Assembly (NCBI GenBank): GCA_025766275.1
Contig: JAFKAC010000127.1
Span: forward strand, 1 to 64,000
Origin: Lactarius indigo
Lineage: Eukaryota > Basidiomycota > Agaricomycetes > Russulales > Russulaceae
DNA: 64,000 bases
Direction: 5' to 3'
Position numbers and translations under genes: made by a program. The notes beneath the pieces were generated by a model. It had not been told where the DNA came from, searched no databases, and was given only the letters and a program-made list of their open reading frames with translations. Below, piece by piece: positions 1 through 11,819 of the stretch (position 1 is its first letter; every line of letters starts with the position of its first letter).

Positions 1-1
1 C

Positions 2-629
2 GCATCCAGAGACGCCACTCGGGATGGCCCCTTGGCACTAGCGTTCGCTACGCTCTTTGAACCGTCATCCCCTCTCTTCGAGTTCCTCGTACCCACTGTT
101 GTTGCCAACATCGATGGCGCAAACCTTGGGGGTCAGATTCAACGCCGCTCCTACAATGCGCTTATAGACACCGCTATATGGGAGCTCGAAAAATGGCCGC
201 ATGACCAGCAAGCGAGCTTCCTCGGGGGACACCCACGCATTGGGGAGATCAAAGGACTATCCGCGCTGAGCGCGAGCGAGCAAGCCGCCCACGCGACACC
301 GCCCGAAGTCCTGGAACGCCTCGTCGTCCTCAACGAAGAATACGAACGCAGATATCCTGGCTTGCGATACATCACCTTTGTGAATGGCCGGAGCAGGAAG
401 ATGATCATGCTGGAGATGGAGGAGAAGCTTGGGATAGTGGACGATTCGTGGGTGAAGGGGGATAGCAAGGAGGTGTACGAGGTCGGGAGTGGGGAGTGGT
501 GTCGGAGGGGGAGGGTGTGGGGGGGGGGGGGGGGTGGAGGCCAGGAGGGCACTGCAGGACGTTGGGAACATAGCCAAAAGCAGACTGACGGCGTTGAAGG
601 TCGACGGGGATCAGGAAGTAGAGGACTAA
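2..629 (+). CDS. OHCU decarboxylase (uric acid catabolism), partial at left edge, frame broken
   Basis: The protein fits 2-oxo-4-hydroxy-4-carboxy-5-ureidoimidazoline decarboxylase, which makes (S)-allantoin after urate oxidase and HIU hydrolase. The HPRIG motif (around 226-240) carries the family's catalytic His; the FVNGRS segment near 374-391 and the preceding Glu/Arg-rich helix are also typical. The frame is open from base 2, so the true start lies left of the window. After the G16 run at 519-534 the frame changes. The natural C-terminus (RRALQDVGNIAKSRL, ending TAA at 627-629) lies one base out of frame with the upstream part, and one G fewer would join them. Without that the protein would run to 694 with an unrelated tail. 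The break could be an assembly slip in the homopolymer or a real lesion. The family assignment is strong. Confidence 0.8.
519..534 (+). repeat. G16 homopolymer inside the OHCU decarboxylase gene
   Basis: Sixteen consecutive G residues sit at the exact point where the reading frame must shift to reach the conserved C-terminal helix. This is a classic site for polymerase slippage or sequencing indels. Confidence 0.9.
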
Positions 630-1195
630 ATGCAGTCAAGCATGTAGGGGTAGGTACATTGGCATTGGTACTGGCATTGGAGTGGTTGGCGTAGCTCAGG
701 TCTGGCTCCGGTATAGGCCAGGTCCGTACCCGGAAGAGCGGTAGAAGAGACCACGAGTTACGGAAGATCTAACAACCCCTTGCGCCACACAGCCACAGCT
801 CCGAGTGGCCCTGACTCCTGAGTTTCAAACAGGTGTAACAGAGGTGATGGTCCCGGGGCTGCAGGAAACCTGGTTTGCATGGGATTTTACTTAGATGCAA
901 GACAAAAGCCAGGGAGCCCTTTGAGACATGAAGAAGTGGGAAGGTGAGTGCTGGCGAGTGACTAGTGACTCGTGGTGACCTTGGTAGCGCCCAGGTCGGT
1001 GCCTATGTGGACCCCATGCGGACCGGATGTTCACACGCGCATCTTATCGAATCGAACGTCAACGACTTGAAATTTTATTAATTTTTATTTTCCTTACAAT
1101 AATAGCCCGGTGAGAAGGATGGTCCTCCTCCGATTCGGTGCTGGGGTCGTCTTGTCCTCTTCTTTTTACTCGCCTCGGCCACCTAGCAAGCGACG
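630..1195. other. Intergenic region
   Basis: This is the 3' flank of the OHCU gene and the 5' flank of the SLC35F transporter. A short AT-rich stretch near 1072-1100 and a pyrimidine-rich stretch near 1145-1170 precede the transporter ATG. No gene seen. Confidence 0.5.
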
Positions 1196-2983
1196 ATGGA
1201 TCCCTTCTCGTCTACCATAACCCCCGACCTTCCTGACGACAAAAAGTCGGTCACCGACGAGTCTGTCTCTCCCCTTGCCGATGATCAAGTTATCGCTCGC
1301 CCAGAGATCGACTATTCTTCCGTCGGAGCTTTCTGCAGCAGCTCCTGGCGGCGTTTTGCAAGCATATGGACGAAGCGTTTCGTTTTGTCGCTGCTCGCGG
1401 GCCAAGTCGTCTCGCTGTGTATTACGTGCACGAACGTCACCACCGAAGAGCTGACCACACGGAACTGGGCTTTGCCTACCACGCAGACCTTCTTCTTGTA
1501 TCGTCACTCCCACTCCTCTAGCGTCTTTCTCTGATGGGTCTCGGCGTGTACAGATACTTCTCCCTCTTCGTTATCTACACACCCTACACGATCTATCAGT
1601 GTATGCATCCCATTCCGAGTGTAATTCAGGGGAGACGTGCTTCTGACGCTAAGCCACAGATGGATTTGGTGGCTGGTTCAAGGTCATTTACAGGGACGGA
1701 TGGAAATGTCTGTATTCATTATTCCTGATATGTCGCTTGGGGAGCGTCGTCGCTCACGCCATCGCAGATATCATTTTGGCTGCCTGCGATGTCGAGGGAA
1801 ACTTCTTGGTCGTCAAGGTCGGTTCACTTCCCATGGTCGTTCTCCTTGTGGTAACCTTAAGTTCCAGGCCTACCAATACACGAACCTCCTGTCATGTATG
1901 CTACTTGACGCGTGAGTTCGTTTAATATGGTGTTTGCGTGACCATGAAAATTCTCCTTTAGATGGGCAATCCCCGTATGCATGTTCTTTACATATGTATA
2001 CATGCGCACGCGCTACCATTGGACGCAACTTCTCGTACGTTACTCACCTGTATCTCAAACACGACCACCCACGGCTCTCTCAGGGTGTCATTATCTGCGT
2101 GGCAGGCTTGGGCCTTCTCGTGGCAGCTGACCAGATCACGGACAAGGATTGGCCGGCGCTCAGCAAGGGTAAAGGGGACGCCTTCATGATTGTCGGAGCT
2201 TCGCTATACGGCTTCAGTGCGTTTTTAAACGATGGTGCTCGCTCGTGAGAACTGACAGAATTTGGTAGCTAATGCGACTGAGGAATTTTTTGTGCGTAAA
2301 CGACCGTTGTATGAGGTTGTGGGCCAGCTTGGCATGTGGGGGACGATCATCAATGGCATCCAAGCGTCCGCCCTCGAACACAAGAAGATGAAGGAGGTGA
2401 CATGGAGCGGTGCCAATAGTGTGTTACTCCGCTATTCGTTTCTGAATTTTGTGCTTACATTGGACTTTTCAGTTGGACTCCTGGTGGCTTACACAGCGGG
2501 TGCGCATTTCGTAGCCACGTGAACGGCATGGCATTAATCCCCACTGTAGCGATGTTTATCTTGTATACTGTCGCGCCGCTACTCTATCGTCTCGCCTCCT
2601 CAGCGTATTACAATCTGAGCTTACTCTCCAGCGACTTTTACGGTCTACTCTTTGGTACGCGCCCGATTGTTGATTTACTGCTAGATTGTGCCTGACCCGC
2701 ATCGATAGGGCTTTTCCTCTTTGTGCGTTCGCTTATGATTTTTATTGTCCTCTTGTCCTGAGTTCGCTCCAGCACTTCAAGCCATACTGGCTCTACTTCC
2801 CTTCTTTCGGAGTGGTCATCTTGGGACTTATAGTCTACTTCTGGCATTCCACGCGTAAGTCCTTCGTGACCGTCTTTCCTATTCTTCTTGACAGCGTTTG
2901 TAGCCGAACAACAAGGCAAGACGGACATCCGCGTCCCCGTTTACGTCACTCGGCGTGGAGGAGCGGTGACAGAAGATGTATAG
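1196..2983 (+). CDS. SLC35F1/F2-type transporter (drug/metabolite transporter superfamily), 13 exons
   Basis: Polytopic membrane protein of the SLC35F (DUF914) group; substrate not predictable. Thirteen exons join in phase: 1196-1497, 1554-1600, 1660-1707, 1768-1817, 1868-1911, 1962-2034, 2084-2216, 2269-2418, 2473-2499, 2550-2654, 2709-2722, 2773-2854 and 2895-2983, giving 387 residues. Diagnostic blocks include YTPYTIYQYGF, CDVEGNFLVVKAYQYT, LLSCMLLDAWAIP, GVIICVAGLGLLVAADQ, KGDAFMIVGASLYG, NATEEFFV, and C-terminal FHFKPYWLYF. About ten hydrophobic helices are visible, with a cytosolic-looking N-terminus rich in Asp/Ser. Exons as short as 14 and 27 nt occur. The start is the only ATG that keeps the first helix. 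All introns are GT-AG and 45-57 nt except two of 40-41 nt class, typical for basidiomycetes. Family call is strong. Confidence 0.9.
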
Positions 2984-3231
2984 AGGAGACTCACGAACGA
3001 CAGGAATTATGGATTACAGGCGCTATTCTTATGTATCAGGATACCTTGTTACAGTAAGGGGGAGTGACTATATCAACAAGACTGGATTTGATCAAAGGGG
3101 AATGGCGAAAATTTAGCAAGAACGTTAAGTTGGGTTAGACCCAGTGACGGGGGTGAGGCGGTTCTTCTGGTGAGGCGGGCGTGCTTGTAGCTAATGGTTT
3201 TTGGGACTCTTGGAACTGTTGACCGCGACGT

Positions 3232-3809
3232 TCAGCCAGTCGCTACACGCGCCGTGATCAGTACACTCAATCCTGGTAAACTGGGGTGGGGGGAGTGACG
3301 TACATCTTTCAAACGCTGCAGGCCACCCATCATACTGTCGATAGTGGCCTCGGACATCCCGCTGATCTGTTTCCCCCTGTTATCCCTTCTGCACCCGGGC
3401 ACGACAAAATAAACAAACTTACCGTCTCTTCGGCGTTGTGACTCATCTCACGTAGGCGGGCGAGCTGCTCTCGGTCCACGGGGAGCCTCCCGCTGGCTTC
3501 TGCCACTGGTGGCGGTGGGCCCCACTGTTGTTGTTGTTGTTGTTGTTGTTGTTGCTGTTGTTGTTGTTGTTGTTCGTCAAAGCGCACGATCCGCGGGGGG
3601 CCCGCCTCGCGCTCCCAGTGGCCATGGCCGCGGCTGCGGTCGTCATACCCGACCTGGGCGGCGGGACGGCAGCCATCCTTCGTGCGATGGTGCATCCAGG
3701 CGAGCGTCGCGAGGGAGCCAATGGAGAACCAGATAAAGCGTGAGGGACCGCAGAACATTGGGTTGTAGAATCCGTGGTGTCTGTACCCGAACAGGTGGTG
3801 AAGGGACAT
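3232..3809 (-). CDS. Small putative membrane protein with polyglutamine tract
   Basis: Two exons are proposed: 3423-3809 with a GTAAGT donor, and 3232-3366 after a CAG acceptor, in phase 0, giving 173 residues. The N-terminus (MSLHHLFGYRHHGFYNP) leads into one hydrophobic stretch (RFIWFSIGSLATLAW, around residues 24-38), so a single membrane helix is likely. A charged region, a run of 16 Gln at 3525-3572, and a Pro/Ala-rich linker follow. Exon 2 adds a Met-rich helix (SEATIDSMMGGLQRL) that looks coding. I do not recognise the function. The ATG at 3809 is the most upstream in frame. The exact end of exon 2 is less certain than exon 1. Confidence 0.6.
3525..3572 (-). repeat. CAA/CAG trinucleotide repeat encoding polyQ
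   Basis: Sixteen glutamine codons on the minus strand, mostly CAA, with CAG interruptions (TTG/CTG on the plus strand). Likely length-variable between strains. Confidence 0.9.
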
Positions 3810-4116
3810 GCAAGAGAGAAAGGAATTAAAGATTAAGATACGTTGGTGAGTTGTTGAGCGAGGTATGCACTGTGGGTCATCATGGTAATGGTGTCTGGGT
3901 GATTTTATAGGGCACTGTTGGAGAGAGCTGCTGCGCCAGGCCGCGAGGAGGCGTCATCTCTGAAATGGATCCCGAAGCGCAGAGATAGCCGCGAGTAGTT
4001 GTCACATCATCATCCTGAGTCCGCGGCCGTGCCGATGCCGCCAAGACGCGACACTGTCACGTGGCCACGGGTAGAATGCAATATGAAATAGTATGCGTAT
4101 GCGGCAGTATTACAGA

Positions 4117-7100
4117 TCATAAAAAGTCGATCGCCCTCTTTCTACCTCGCGGTGGCCCCTCAGTCTTTTGAACTTGCGTCGACGATGACGACACAGGTGG
4201 CGGTGCAGGAGCGCCTTCTAAGCGTGCGTTTCCCTCGGCCGCTGGGGAAGCATCCACGAAACTCGTGACCACCTGGGGAGGCGCCTTCTCCACCCACATT
4301 TCGGCGTCTTCGTCGCCCCCTGCTGCTTCTACGTTCGTAGCCCCCTTATCCTCCTTGCGGCGCTTCTTCTTCTTACGCGCCTTGTCTTTCTCTCCTTGCG
4401 GGGCGATCACCAAGGCGGCTCCCTCGTCGTCATCCTCAAAGGACACGATCGACTTGACCCGCTTCTTGTTGTCCTTCCCACGGCCATCTTTTTTCTCCTT
4501 GTCATTGTCCTTAGACTTTTGCGTCCTCCGCTCGGCGCGTGGGACGAAAACGGGCTTGAATGTGGCAACATCGACAGTCTCTGAGCCTGCTGGCGGCCGA
4601 TCGACAGTTTTTGGTTCGTACGTCGTGGTTTCGTGAGCTCGAGAGTACGCAGGAGCGGCTGCGGCATCTGCCATCGCCGTCTCTCTCGGCGGGACCTCAG
4701 GCTGGCCACCTTCTGGTTCTCCGCCGCCGTTCTCGTTCTCATCGTCGTCCTCATCGTCGCTTGCGAATATAGCCTTGAATATGTCCATGCTCGGGCGAAC
4801 ATATGTGAGCGTATCGCGACCCTGCGAGTCATCCTCTCCAAGGCCGATATTCTCCAAGTCGCGGCGTCCAGCAACAGCAGAAGACGGCCCTGCGCTGGCG
4901 GACCCCGTAGCGGACTGCAAATCTGCCTCCGCAAGCGCCTCCTCCGCCCTCCATGTGTCGCCTCCTCCCGTACTCTGTGATTGTGGCTGACCTCGCGACG
5001 CTCCCGGCATCGGCGTGTCTGTCGTAATGTCCGGATTCGGGTCCTTCACGCCAAAGCGCTTGCACAATAGCCGCGACGGCTGCCATGGCGTGATCTCCCG
5101 CGTTAGCGCGCCGTACATCCCTGTGCGTGCAGCGTGGGCCTTCGAACTCTGCACTTCCTCTTCCTCTCCCCGCGGTGCCTCCCTCTCTCGCTCTCCTTCT
5201 TGCTGTGGCACTGGCACCGTTTCCGGCGCGTGCGTGGGCTGGTGGAGGCCTTCGATGGCCGTCGGACCTGAATCGACGACAGCGGCAGTCGTAAAGCGGT
5301 TGGCCATAGCGCCAGAAACTGGCTTAAAAATGGCCGCGCTCTTTGAATAGTCTGATAGTTCTCTATGGTAGGCTTCAGAAGTTTGGCCAGGGAGCTTAGG
5401 CGGGAGAAGTTCCGGGTGGTCTGGCGTAGACTGCGACTGGAGATAGGCAACGTAGCGCTCCTGCTTAGCCAGATCATTGGCGAACGGCATGAAGCCTTTG
5501 AGTGCAGCGGTAGCGATGTGGGGAGCGGTATAAGGGAGGCTCGACGGCACAGGAGGAGCCTCCACGGAAGGCGGGGTAGATTCGGGAGCGGATGGATGGA
5601 GGCCAGCAGCAGCGTGTTCGATACGTTCGCGGTCTTCCTTCGATAGGTAGTCGAACACCGACCGCGTTGATGGAAGAGGCTCTTCGCCGAGGATGGCACC
5701 ACGCTGTTATGTACTATATTAATACGGCTTAGGACAAAGGTATTGGCATTACCTCGTCGGCAGTCAGTTTTTGCCTTTTCGGCGCAGCTTCCCGTGTCGA
5801 TGTAGACACTCCGGATTTTTCAACATTGGGATCGCTCTGCCATACCCGCCGGGGATCAGGTTTCCAGCCCGCAGGTACCTCTGGAATTGGAAACCTGCAC
5901 CATGCTCGATGAGACGAATAACCACGAATATTGGAGAGACAGTCACCATTGATCCTTCTGTACTGGCTCCGGAGAAAGGACAAAGCCGGGTAGTAAAATT
6001 ATTCCATTCGAAAACTTCTGCTGCGTCATGGTTGCCTAACAGTGATTTGAGCCCATTGCGTGTAGTAAACAGAATTTCTGTCAACACCCACCGCCTTGTG
6101 ACCTGGCTTGTTCTGACTAAAACTGGCGCCGTCGTCGGCGTCACGGGTTGAATCGTAAGGCATGTAAGTCCGGTCAGCACGAGATGCAGAATCGTAGACG
6201 TCAATGTCATCGTCTTCTGCCTCGTTCAACGCGCCAAGACCAAATCCAGCTGGGGTAGGGGGGGTAGTAAGTCTCCGCGGACAGCGCCACCACCAAACAT
6301 TCCTCACCTGCGAGTGTTGGTCCCTTAACCCCCGGGCGCTTCTGGCCAAGGCTCTCACCAAGCCCAGGAGCAGCTGTGTAGCCGAGTCCGTGCGAATCTG
6401 ACTTCATCGAAAATCGCGGCACGACCGTATCGCGCGGCGGGTACATGTGACGCTTCGCTTCGTCGTCGTCGTCGAGCGCGTCGATGTCGACCCCATTGAT
6501 CGACTTCCCCGCGGCGAGCAGATCCTGAATCTTGCGAGTGCGCCAAGTGACACGTGGGCCGACACCCTGCCCAGGACGCCAGCCCATCTTTTTGAGTAAA
6601 CGCACGCCGGGCGAGTCCTCCAGCGGGGGCATTAGTGCGCGCTGTATGCTAGCAGCAATCGAACTGCCGAAAAAGGTTGAGCGGTGGTGCCGACGACGGA
6701 CAGAGGTATAGAAAACTCACTCTTGCTCGGGGTCGCCCTGAGCGGGTTCAGGCTGAGTAACTCCAAACACGCCCTGTTGCTGCTCCTGCTGCTGCTTTAC
6801 GCCGGCCATGATCTGGTTCTCTCTGAGCTCCGCGAGGTCCTCCTCGTCCATGTAGTCTTCTGGACGGGAAGCTTTTTGCTTGGCGCGATCCGCCCTTGAC
6901 GAGACGAATGTCGACGGAGTCCATCCTGCAAAACGTCGGTGTGCGCGATAATGAGTTGTGTGGCGATGAGAACGCACCTTCCTTCGAGCCGACGGTGTTA
7001 AAGTAGCCAGCAGAGAAACCACCTGTGAAAGCGCCGTGTAATCGCCTGCGGCCCTTCTCGTCCCGAACCTACAGTGCCACGTTCACGTTGGAGCGGAGGT

Positions 7101-7342
7101 AGCGAAGAGTGAACCTGTCGGGCATACTTCTTGTTTCCATAATGGAACGAATTCATTCGCGTCCTTTTTCTCTAGAGGAGGCAGTGGAGTGCCGATCTAG
7201 ACGAGAAGTACGCTCGCACTCATAGCACAGCGACAATGTCTCAGACACGCACCAAACAATAGTTCTCTGCGGCCTTCTTGCTTGCGTAATTGATGCCCTG
7301 CTCGTCCAACCTTCGTTTCAAGCGCGCAGTTCCTGTGCTCAT
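4117..7342 (-). CDS. GPATCH1-family G-patch protein (pre-mRNA splicing), 9 exons
   Basis: Orthologue of the GPATCH1/TOUGH (DUF1604) family, nuclear proteins linked to spliceosomes and DEAH helicases. Nine exons join in phase: 7253-7342, 7128-7196, 6978-7068, 6721-6925, 6308-6663, 6092-6249, 5947-6035, 5753-5894 and 4117-5703, giving 928 residues. The N-terminal DUF1604 part shows [20 protein letters not shown], then [17 protein letters not shown] and [11 protein letters not shown]. The G-patch (around residues 160-205) has [17 protein letters not shown]. Further on are [17 protein letters not shown] and [14 protein letters not shown], then a final exon beginning [20 protein letters not shown]. 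The long C-terminus is acidic and then basic (KKKKRRKE), ending RAIDFL. The small exons are supported because every junction restores a conserved block. Confidence 0.9.
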
Positions 7343-8559
7343 CGTTCCTTGCACAAAGCTACCACTGGCAAGAGCCGCCGGAACTGAGAGTAACTCACAA
7401 GATGCACGTGGTGTGCGTCTCAATATCGATATTACGTAGTCGATAAGTCCTTATCATATACATCAACAGAATGGTTCATTCCAGCGTAGGCCCGGGTGTA
7501 CTGCATATCGAATCACCGTGCTACTCGCAATGAAGTCTGCTCTTTCGTGCACGTCATGCCGGACTTGGGGCCCACGCAGAGGGGCGAGAACACCTCGTCA
7601 GAGGGAGTTAAGAGGGCCTGAAGGCTGGTCCGTTTGGTCCGCACCGATCCAGCGCTATAGAAACCCAACTGACCCATTTGCACAGAGTGGAGAGACGTAA
7701 AATGGGGTGTCACGCTGGGTAACGAAACGACCCACAACCTCCCCCTCGTCCCTAGAGGCTAAATGTTAAGTTGGGTAATGGAATGACCCACACCCTCATC
7801 CCCGGAGGCTAAATAAATGGGCGCCACTGGGTAATGAAATGACCCACACCTCAGCCTTCCATTTCTTGCTGCGAACCTGGTACATGGCCCTTGGGCGACT
7901 GAAGACAGATAACAATGACACCGCTGTTTCAGATACGGCCTTTATTGATGAGGCTTACAAGGTCTCCAAGCCGGCAGCTGTCATGACTTGGAGGGCCGGC
8001 TGGCACGCCGCTGCAAGACCTCCCACATTTACCGACGAGTTCCATGTAGCCCATATCAGTCGGTTCGCCTAAACCCTGCTGCTGGAGAAAACAAATTTCT
8101 TTCAGGGGGCGATCTCTACACTTTCTGGCCTTTGATGGAGCATCCCTTCGACAAAGGCTACCACCAACACCTTCGCCTTCACTCAGCCCTTCTTGTAGGT
8201 GTAAGGAGCTTGAAACAGCCGAGTCTCGATTACATGACCACATGCGTACCTGCTACTCGCAGTTCGGCTGTGACCCGAAAGCCGGTGCAAACATCGACCG
8301 TTTTTCTGGGAGTTGTGTGACGAAGACCTCGAAAGTGGTGTTCTAGCCGCGGCCCCCCCCTTTTCACCAGAGTTGCCGTGACTCGATTGATATCGGCCCA
8401 GTTTTATAATTACCTCGCGCCTTCTGTCCTTCTCATTACGGCTTTTCGTTACGGCGTGACAGCCTTCACAGCCTTCTTACTCCCACCTTGTAAGCTTGTA
8501 CAAAGCCCAATCCAGTAGAGTAGTCGCGTCTTTGGATGCATGTTGCGATGGATAAATGC
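7343..8559. other. Gene-poor region
   Basis: Apart from the tandem repeat at 7714-7850 I see no supported gene. Open frames here (for example 7839-8072 and its antisense) show no conserved pattern or splice logic. A C8 run occurs near 8355. Confidence 0.5.
7714..7850 (+). repeat. Direct tandem repeat, about 55-57 bp unit, 2.5 copies
   Basis: The core TGGGTAAYGRAAYGACCCAC begins near 7716, 7772 and 7828. The first two copies are each followed by a C-rich stretch and GGAGGCTAAAT or AGAGGCTAAAT. The units differ by scattered substitutions, so the array is not recent. Confidence 0.75.
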
Positions 8560-9010
8560 GGAGCCTTACAAAAACGTCGTTCTCAATGTGATTCCTGCAG
8601 TACATTGTGCTCATAAGCGATCACCTGGAATGATCCTCCCAGACTCGGATAACAGCGCAATCTCATCGCGTCTACGCCAATGCTACCCACAACAGGGCTC
8701 CCTGCCCTCTGCATCTAGGTCCGCGCCATGTTCCGATAGGAAACGTGGGACCTCGAGCTCAGGTGTTGTCATCGGTGCAATGGGACTAACACCACTTGGC
8801 TCCAGTGATACTGTAATCACGATACTGTCATCGCCCTGCGAATTAATATCGTTCTCAAGTAGCGCCTAAATGACGTCGAGGTGCCCATTGTGCAGTGGTG
8901 TCTCGTTACCCGATCACAGAACATCTGCATCCCCATCACGTCGAAGTAGTAGCATCGCCCAACCTGGGCGTGACCCGCACACGACACCGCACACAATGTG
9001 GGCCCATAGC
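8560..9010 (-). pseudogene. Degenerate ankyrin-repeat gene fragment
   Basis: Translating the minus strand gives ankyrin-like text interrupted by stops: RRDGDADVL, stop, SGNETPLHNGHLDVI, stop, ALLENDIN, and further along FLSEHGADLDAEGREP, stop, then RRRDEIALL. The TPLH, GHLDV, ALLE and HGADLDA blocks are the ankyrin consensus. Stops at roughly 40-residue intervals and at least one frame change show it is dead. Its parent is not in this window. Confidence 0.6.
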
Positions 9011-11819
9011 CACCTATAGAATTTGGACATTCGAAAGTGAGGTGGACAACTAGTTCACAAGCACACGATGTAACATAGATAGTATAATTACACAGCCCCA
9101 GGTTGCTTTGAAAATCGGATTTCGGCGCAAAATGGAGCGCCATCTACACCGTGAAACTGGACCCACACAGTACAGCTTTTCCAGGTCAAAGAGACACTTT
9201 GCCCTATCGCGAATGCATGAGGCCACATTCTCAGCCTGAATGATCCAGTATCTAGTTTCACCTCGAGCTTATAGGTACTGTAATGTCGTTGTCGTTGTCA
9301 ACAATCACCTGCACTAAGGCACAGATAGGTTATGGTGAGGACCGTGAAAGCACTTTTGAGAACAAGATGGTAGTCTCTCGTCGTAGCTGCTAGGCGATTT
9401 AACAGACCCCAGCACCCTCAACTTGGCAATGAAGCGGATGCAGACTCGGGAGGTGGACCTTCTTCGTCCTTTTCTCATACACTTTCAGGCAACATCGGAG
9501 ACGGACTAGAACTGTGTGTCTGTGGGGAATGCCCGAGACGTGGAGAGTTCTTCGGCGCCAAGGATGAAGAATGTGACCGCCCAGAAGTTCAGGGTCCAGT
9601 GCAACTTGCCAGTGGGTACATACCGCACCTCCACGTGAACAATTGTACAGTTCATACAGATAGTCGGCGACCAGATCTCGGAGATTGTAAGTAGGCACCG
9701 AATTGATTATATCTAGCCCTTGACTAGCTTGACTGGCGTAAGAGTCGTTTTATTGCCCGCATTCGACAAACAAATGCGGGCGATAAAGGACCCTTACAAC
9801 TGGGTGTCTTATAAGACCCACCCTCGACTCCAATCGAACGTCGTAGCCCAGCAGACAACCTAGTGGCACACTATGATGTCCTTCGACGCAAGTTTCTACA
9901 ACTCCCGGAATAACGCAGTTACAGTGTGGGATCACATCGCCAGAAAGCAGTGTGCGTCCCGCGACTGAGCAACGGTTGGCGCTTGTATCCACCATGTTTG
10001 CTATTTTCACCAGAATTTAGATGGTTTCCTCTCGTCCAAAAGTCGAGCAGGTGGAGCGGTCAGGCCGGTCAGGTACAAGAACGACCCCACATGTCTGATC
10101 CAACTCCGAGAAGAATCAAATTTCCGACTGGAGTGGGCTTCTTTTCCCTAATTTTGCTCCTATGATAGAAGCACAAGACCAAACTTGGGGAGTGCGTACT
10201 TGGGTTTGGTGCGATTGGAACATCGGGCCGTCGAAATGACGTTGCCCGGTACTGTAGTGGGTGTCCGACCCTCTGGAGTGCCATTACGGTCGCCCCAATT
10301 CAGTGTTTTCCTTCGCTCATAGTGTCGTTTTGCCCCACTGGGGCTGTTTGGTGTCCACCCCAACTGTGACAGCTCTTCCGAAGCAGTGAATGTGTTCTCT
10401 GACGGGTCCTGGACCGTTTCTGTCCCGCCGGCACAACCAGGACAGCAACATTGGCACGCCCCCGGAAAAATCACGCCGCTTTTCCATTTGCATAGCCACA
10501 GGACCTTAGTCCAGAGCCCGCCGTGTTCACTGTTACAAGTCTCAACTGCTTGTGTTTGGGCCAGCGAGGTAAGGATATCTGGGTCATGGGAACGACAGGA
10601 GTAAGGTCATTGTAGTTGGAGTCCGTGGACATGCTTACCATAATGGCACCTTCCACACATCCACACTCATGCGGCCTTCCGAGTCGGGTGCTGGGCACTG
10701 AGTACTGAGGCCTTGTATCATCGTGGCGCCATGCCAGTGAATAAACAACGCACCCCAACCGCCGGGTCAAGAAATGCTAAGACAAAGGCGCTCCCACAAA
10801 GAAGTTTCGATATGACATTTTAGAAGTGTCATGAGGTACAGCGCCCAACATGCGCCATTTAGTCGGTCTGGACACCTGGTTCAAAACCCGTTCGCGGATT
10901 CCGCTACTTGGGATATACTGTACAAACGAATGAGCCCCTCTTGCCACACGTTAGACCCACTTCCAGCTCCACTTGGCCGCATTGACAGCTCGGGACGCTC
11001 AGCAGGGAGTGTGCCATGACCCTGAGGGAGGGCATTGGTATTTCGGCTAATTACTTCAAGCCCACCGTGGGCTACTCCATAGCGACGTTCTCACGGATGA
11101 CCGGCATGTGAACGAGCATAGGAGCCAGTGTGCACACATTGGGTCATGAGAAGGGTAGGGATCATGCATCGATCATGTTTCGTGTCATCCGTATGGCACG
11201 CGACAGAAATCGAATTGTGCAATTGTGCCTTAGCGCTCAGAGTGGCAGTGACGCGTGGTCCGAGAAACGCAATTGGGCTCGGTCACTGGCAGTGAGCCTA
11301 AATCGAGCATTTACATCAATCGTCCAGCTGCTCTCAGGTTCCTCTCCGGCACTTCCTCGTCGACGGTCGAAATGACAGATAAAATGTGCTACATATGGTG
11401 CATATGTCTGGACTAGAGTTCTCTGCCTCCGTAGGACGTCAACGGGGGTCAGACGAGATGTCGGTTCCTGCAAGCAAGTGATGTGATCCCCGGAGTGACG
11501 GACTTGGGGGGCAGTGATTCGTACTGACCACTACGGTCAAAATGAGGAACGCCATCAACGGTTGTGAGTTTTTCAAAGAGATAGCGAAATATCATGAGGG
11601 CCGACGATAGGGAATTTGTTTGCAACAGGCGTCTTCAAGGCACAGGAATCGCTGGCACATGCTTATCTCGGACCTCGTCTTATCGAAACTTCTTTCAATG
11701 GGAAACGGGAACGACGACCTATAATTGTTGTCATGTGAGGACAGCTTCTCAGCACTTTTCTCCCACCCCACACTCCCACCCAACTGCAGCATTTGCCTCC
11801 CTTGGGGACACTTTGCAGA
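9011..11819. other. Long gene-poor region upstream of the permease
   Basis: About 2.8 kb without a supportable gene. Reading frames of 60-105 codons exist on both strands but none shows a family pattern, signal peptide or consistent splice sites. It may hold further remains of the ankyrin gene or an old transposon, but I cannot show this. The last ~60 bases are rich in CCCAC and precede the permease ATG. Confidence 0.5.

Noticed and set aside
5103..5702. 199-codon minus-strand ORF overlapping the G-patch gene
   Set aside because: Alternative frame of the last GPATCH1 exon; the chosen frame continues the conserved protein and ends with the basic tail.
9399..9698. 99-codon minus-strand ORF (NLRDLVADYLYELYNC...)
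   Set aside because: Starts like a helical protein but then loses any pattern; no splice partners and no recognised family.
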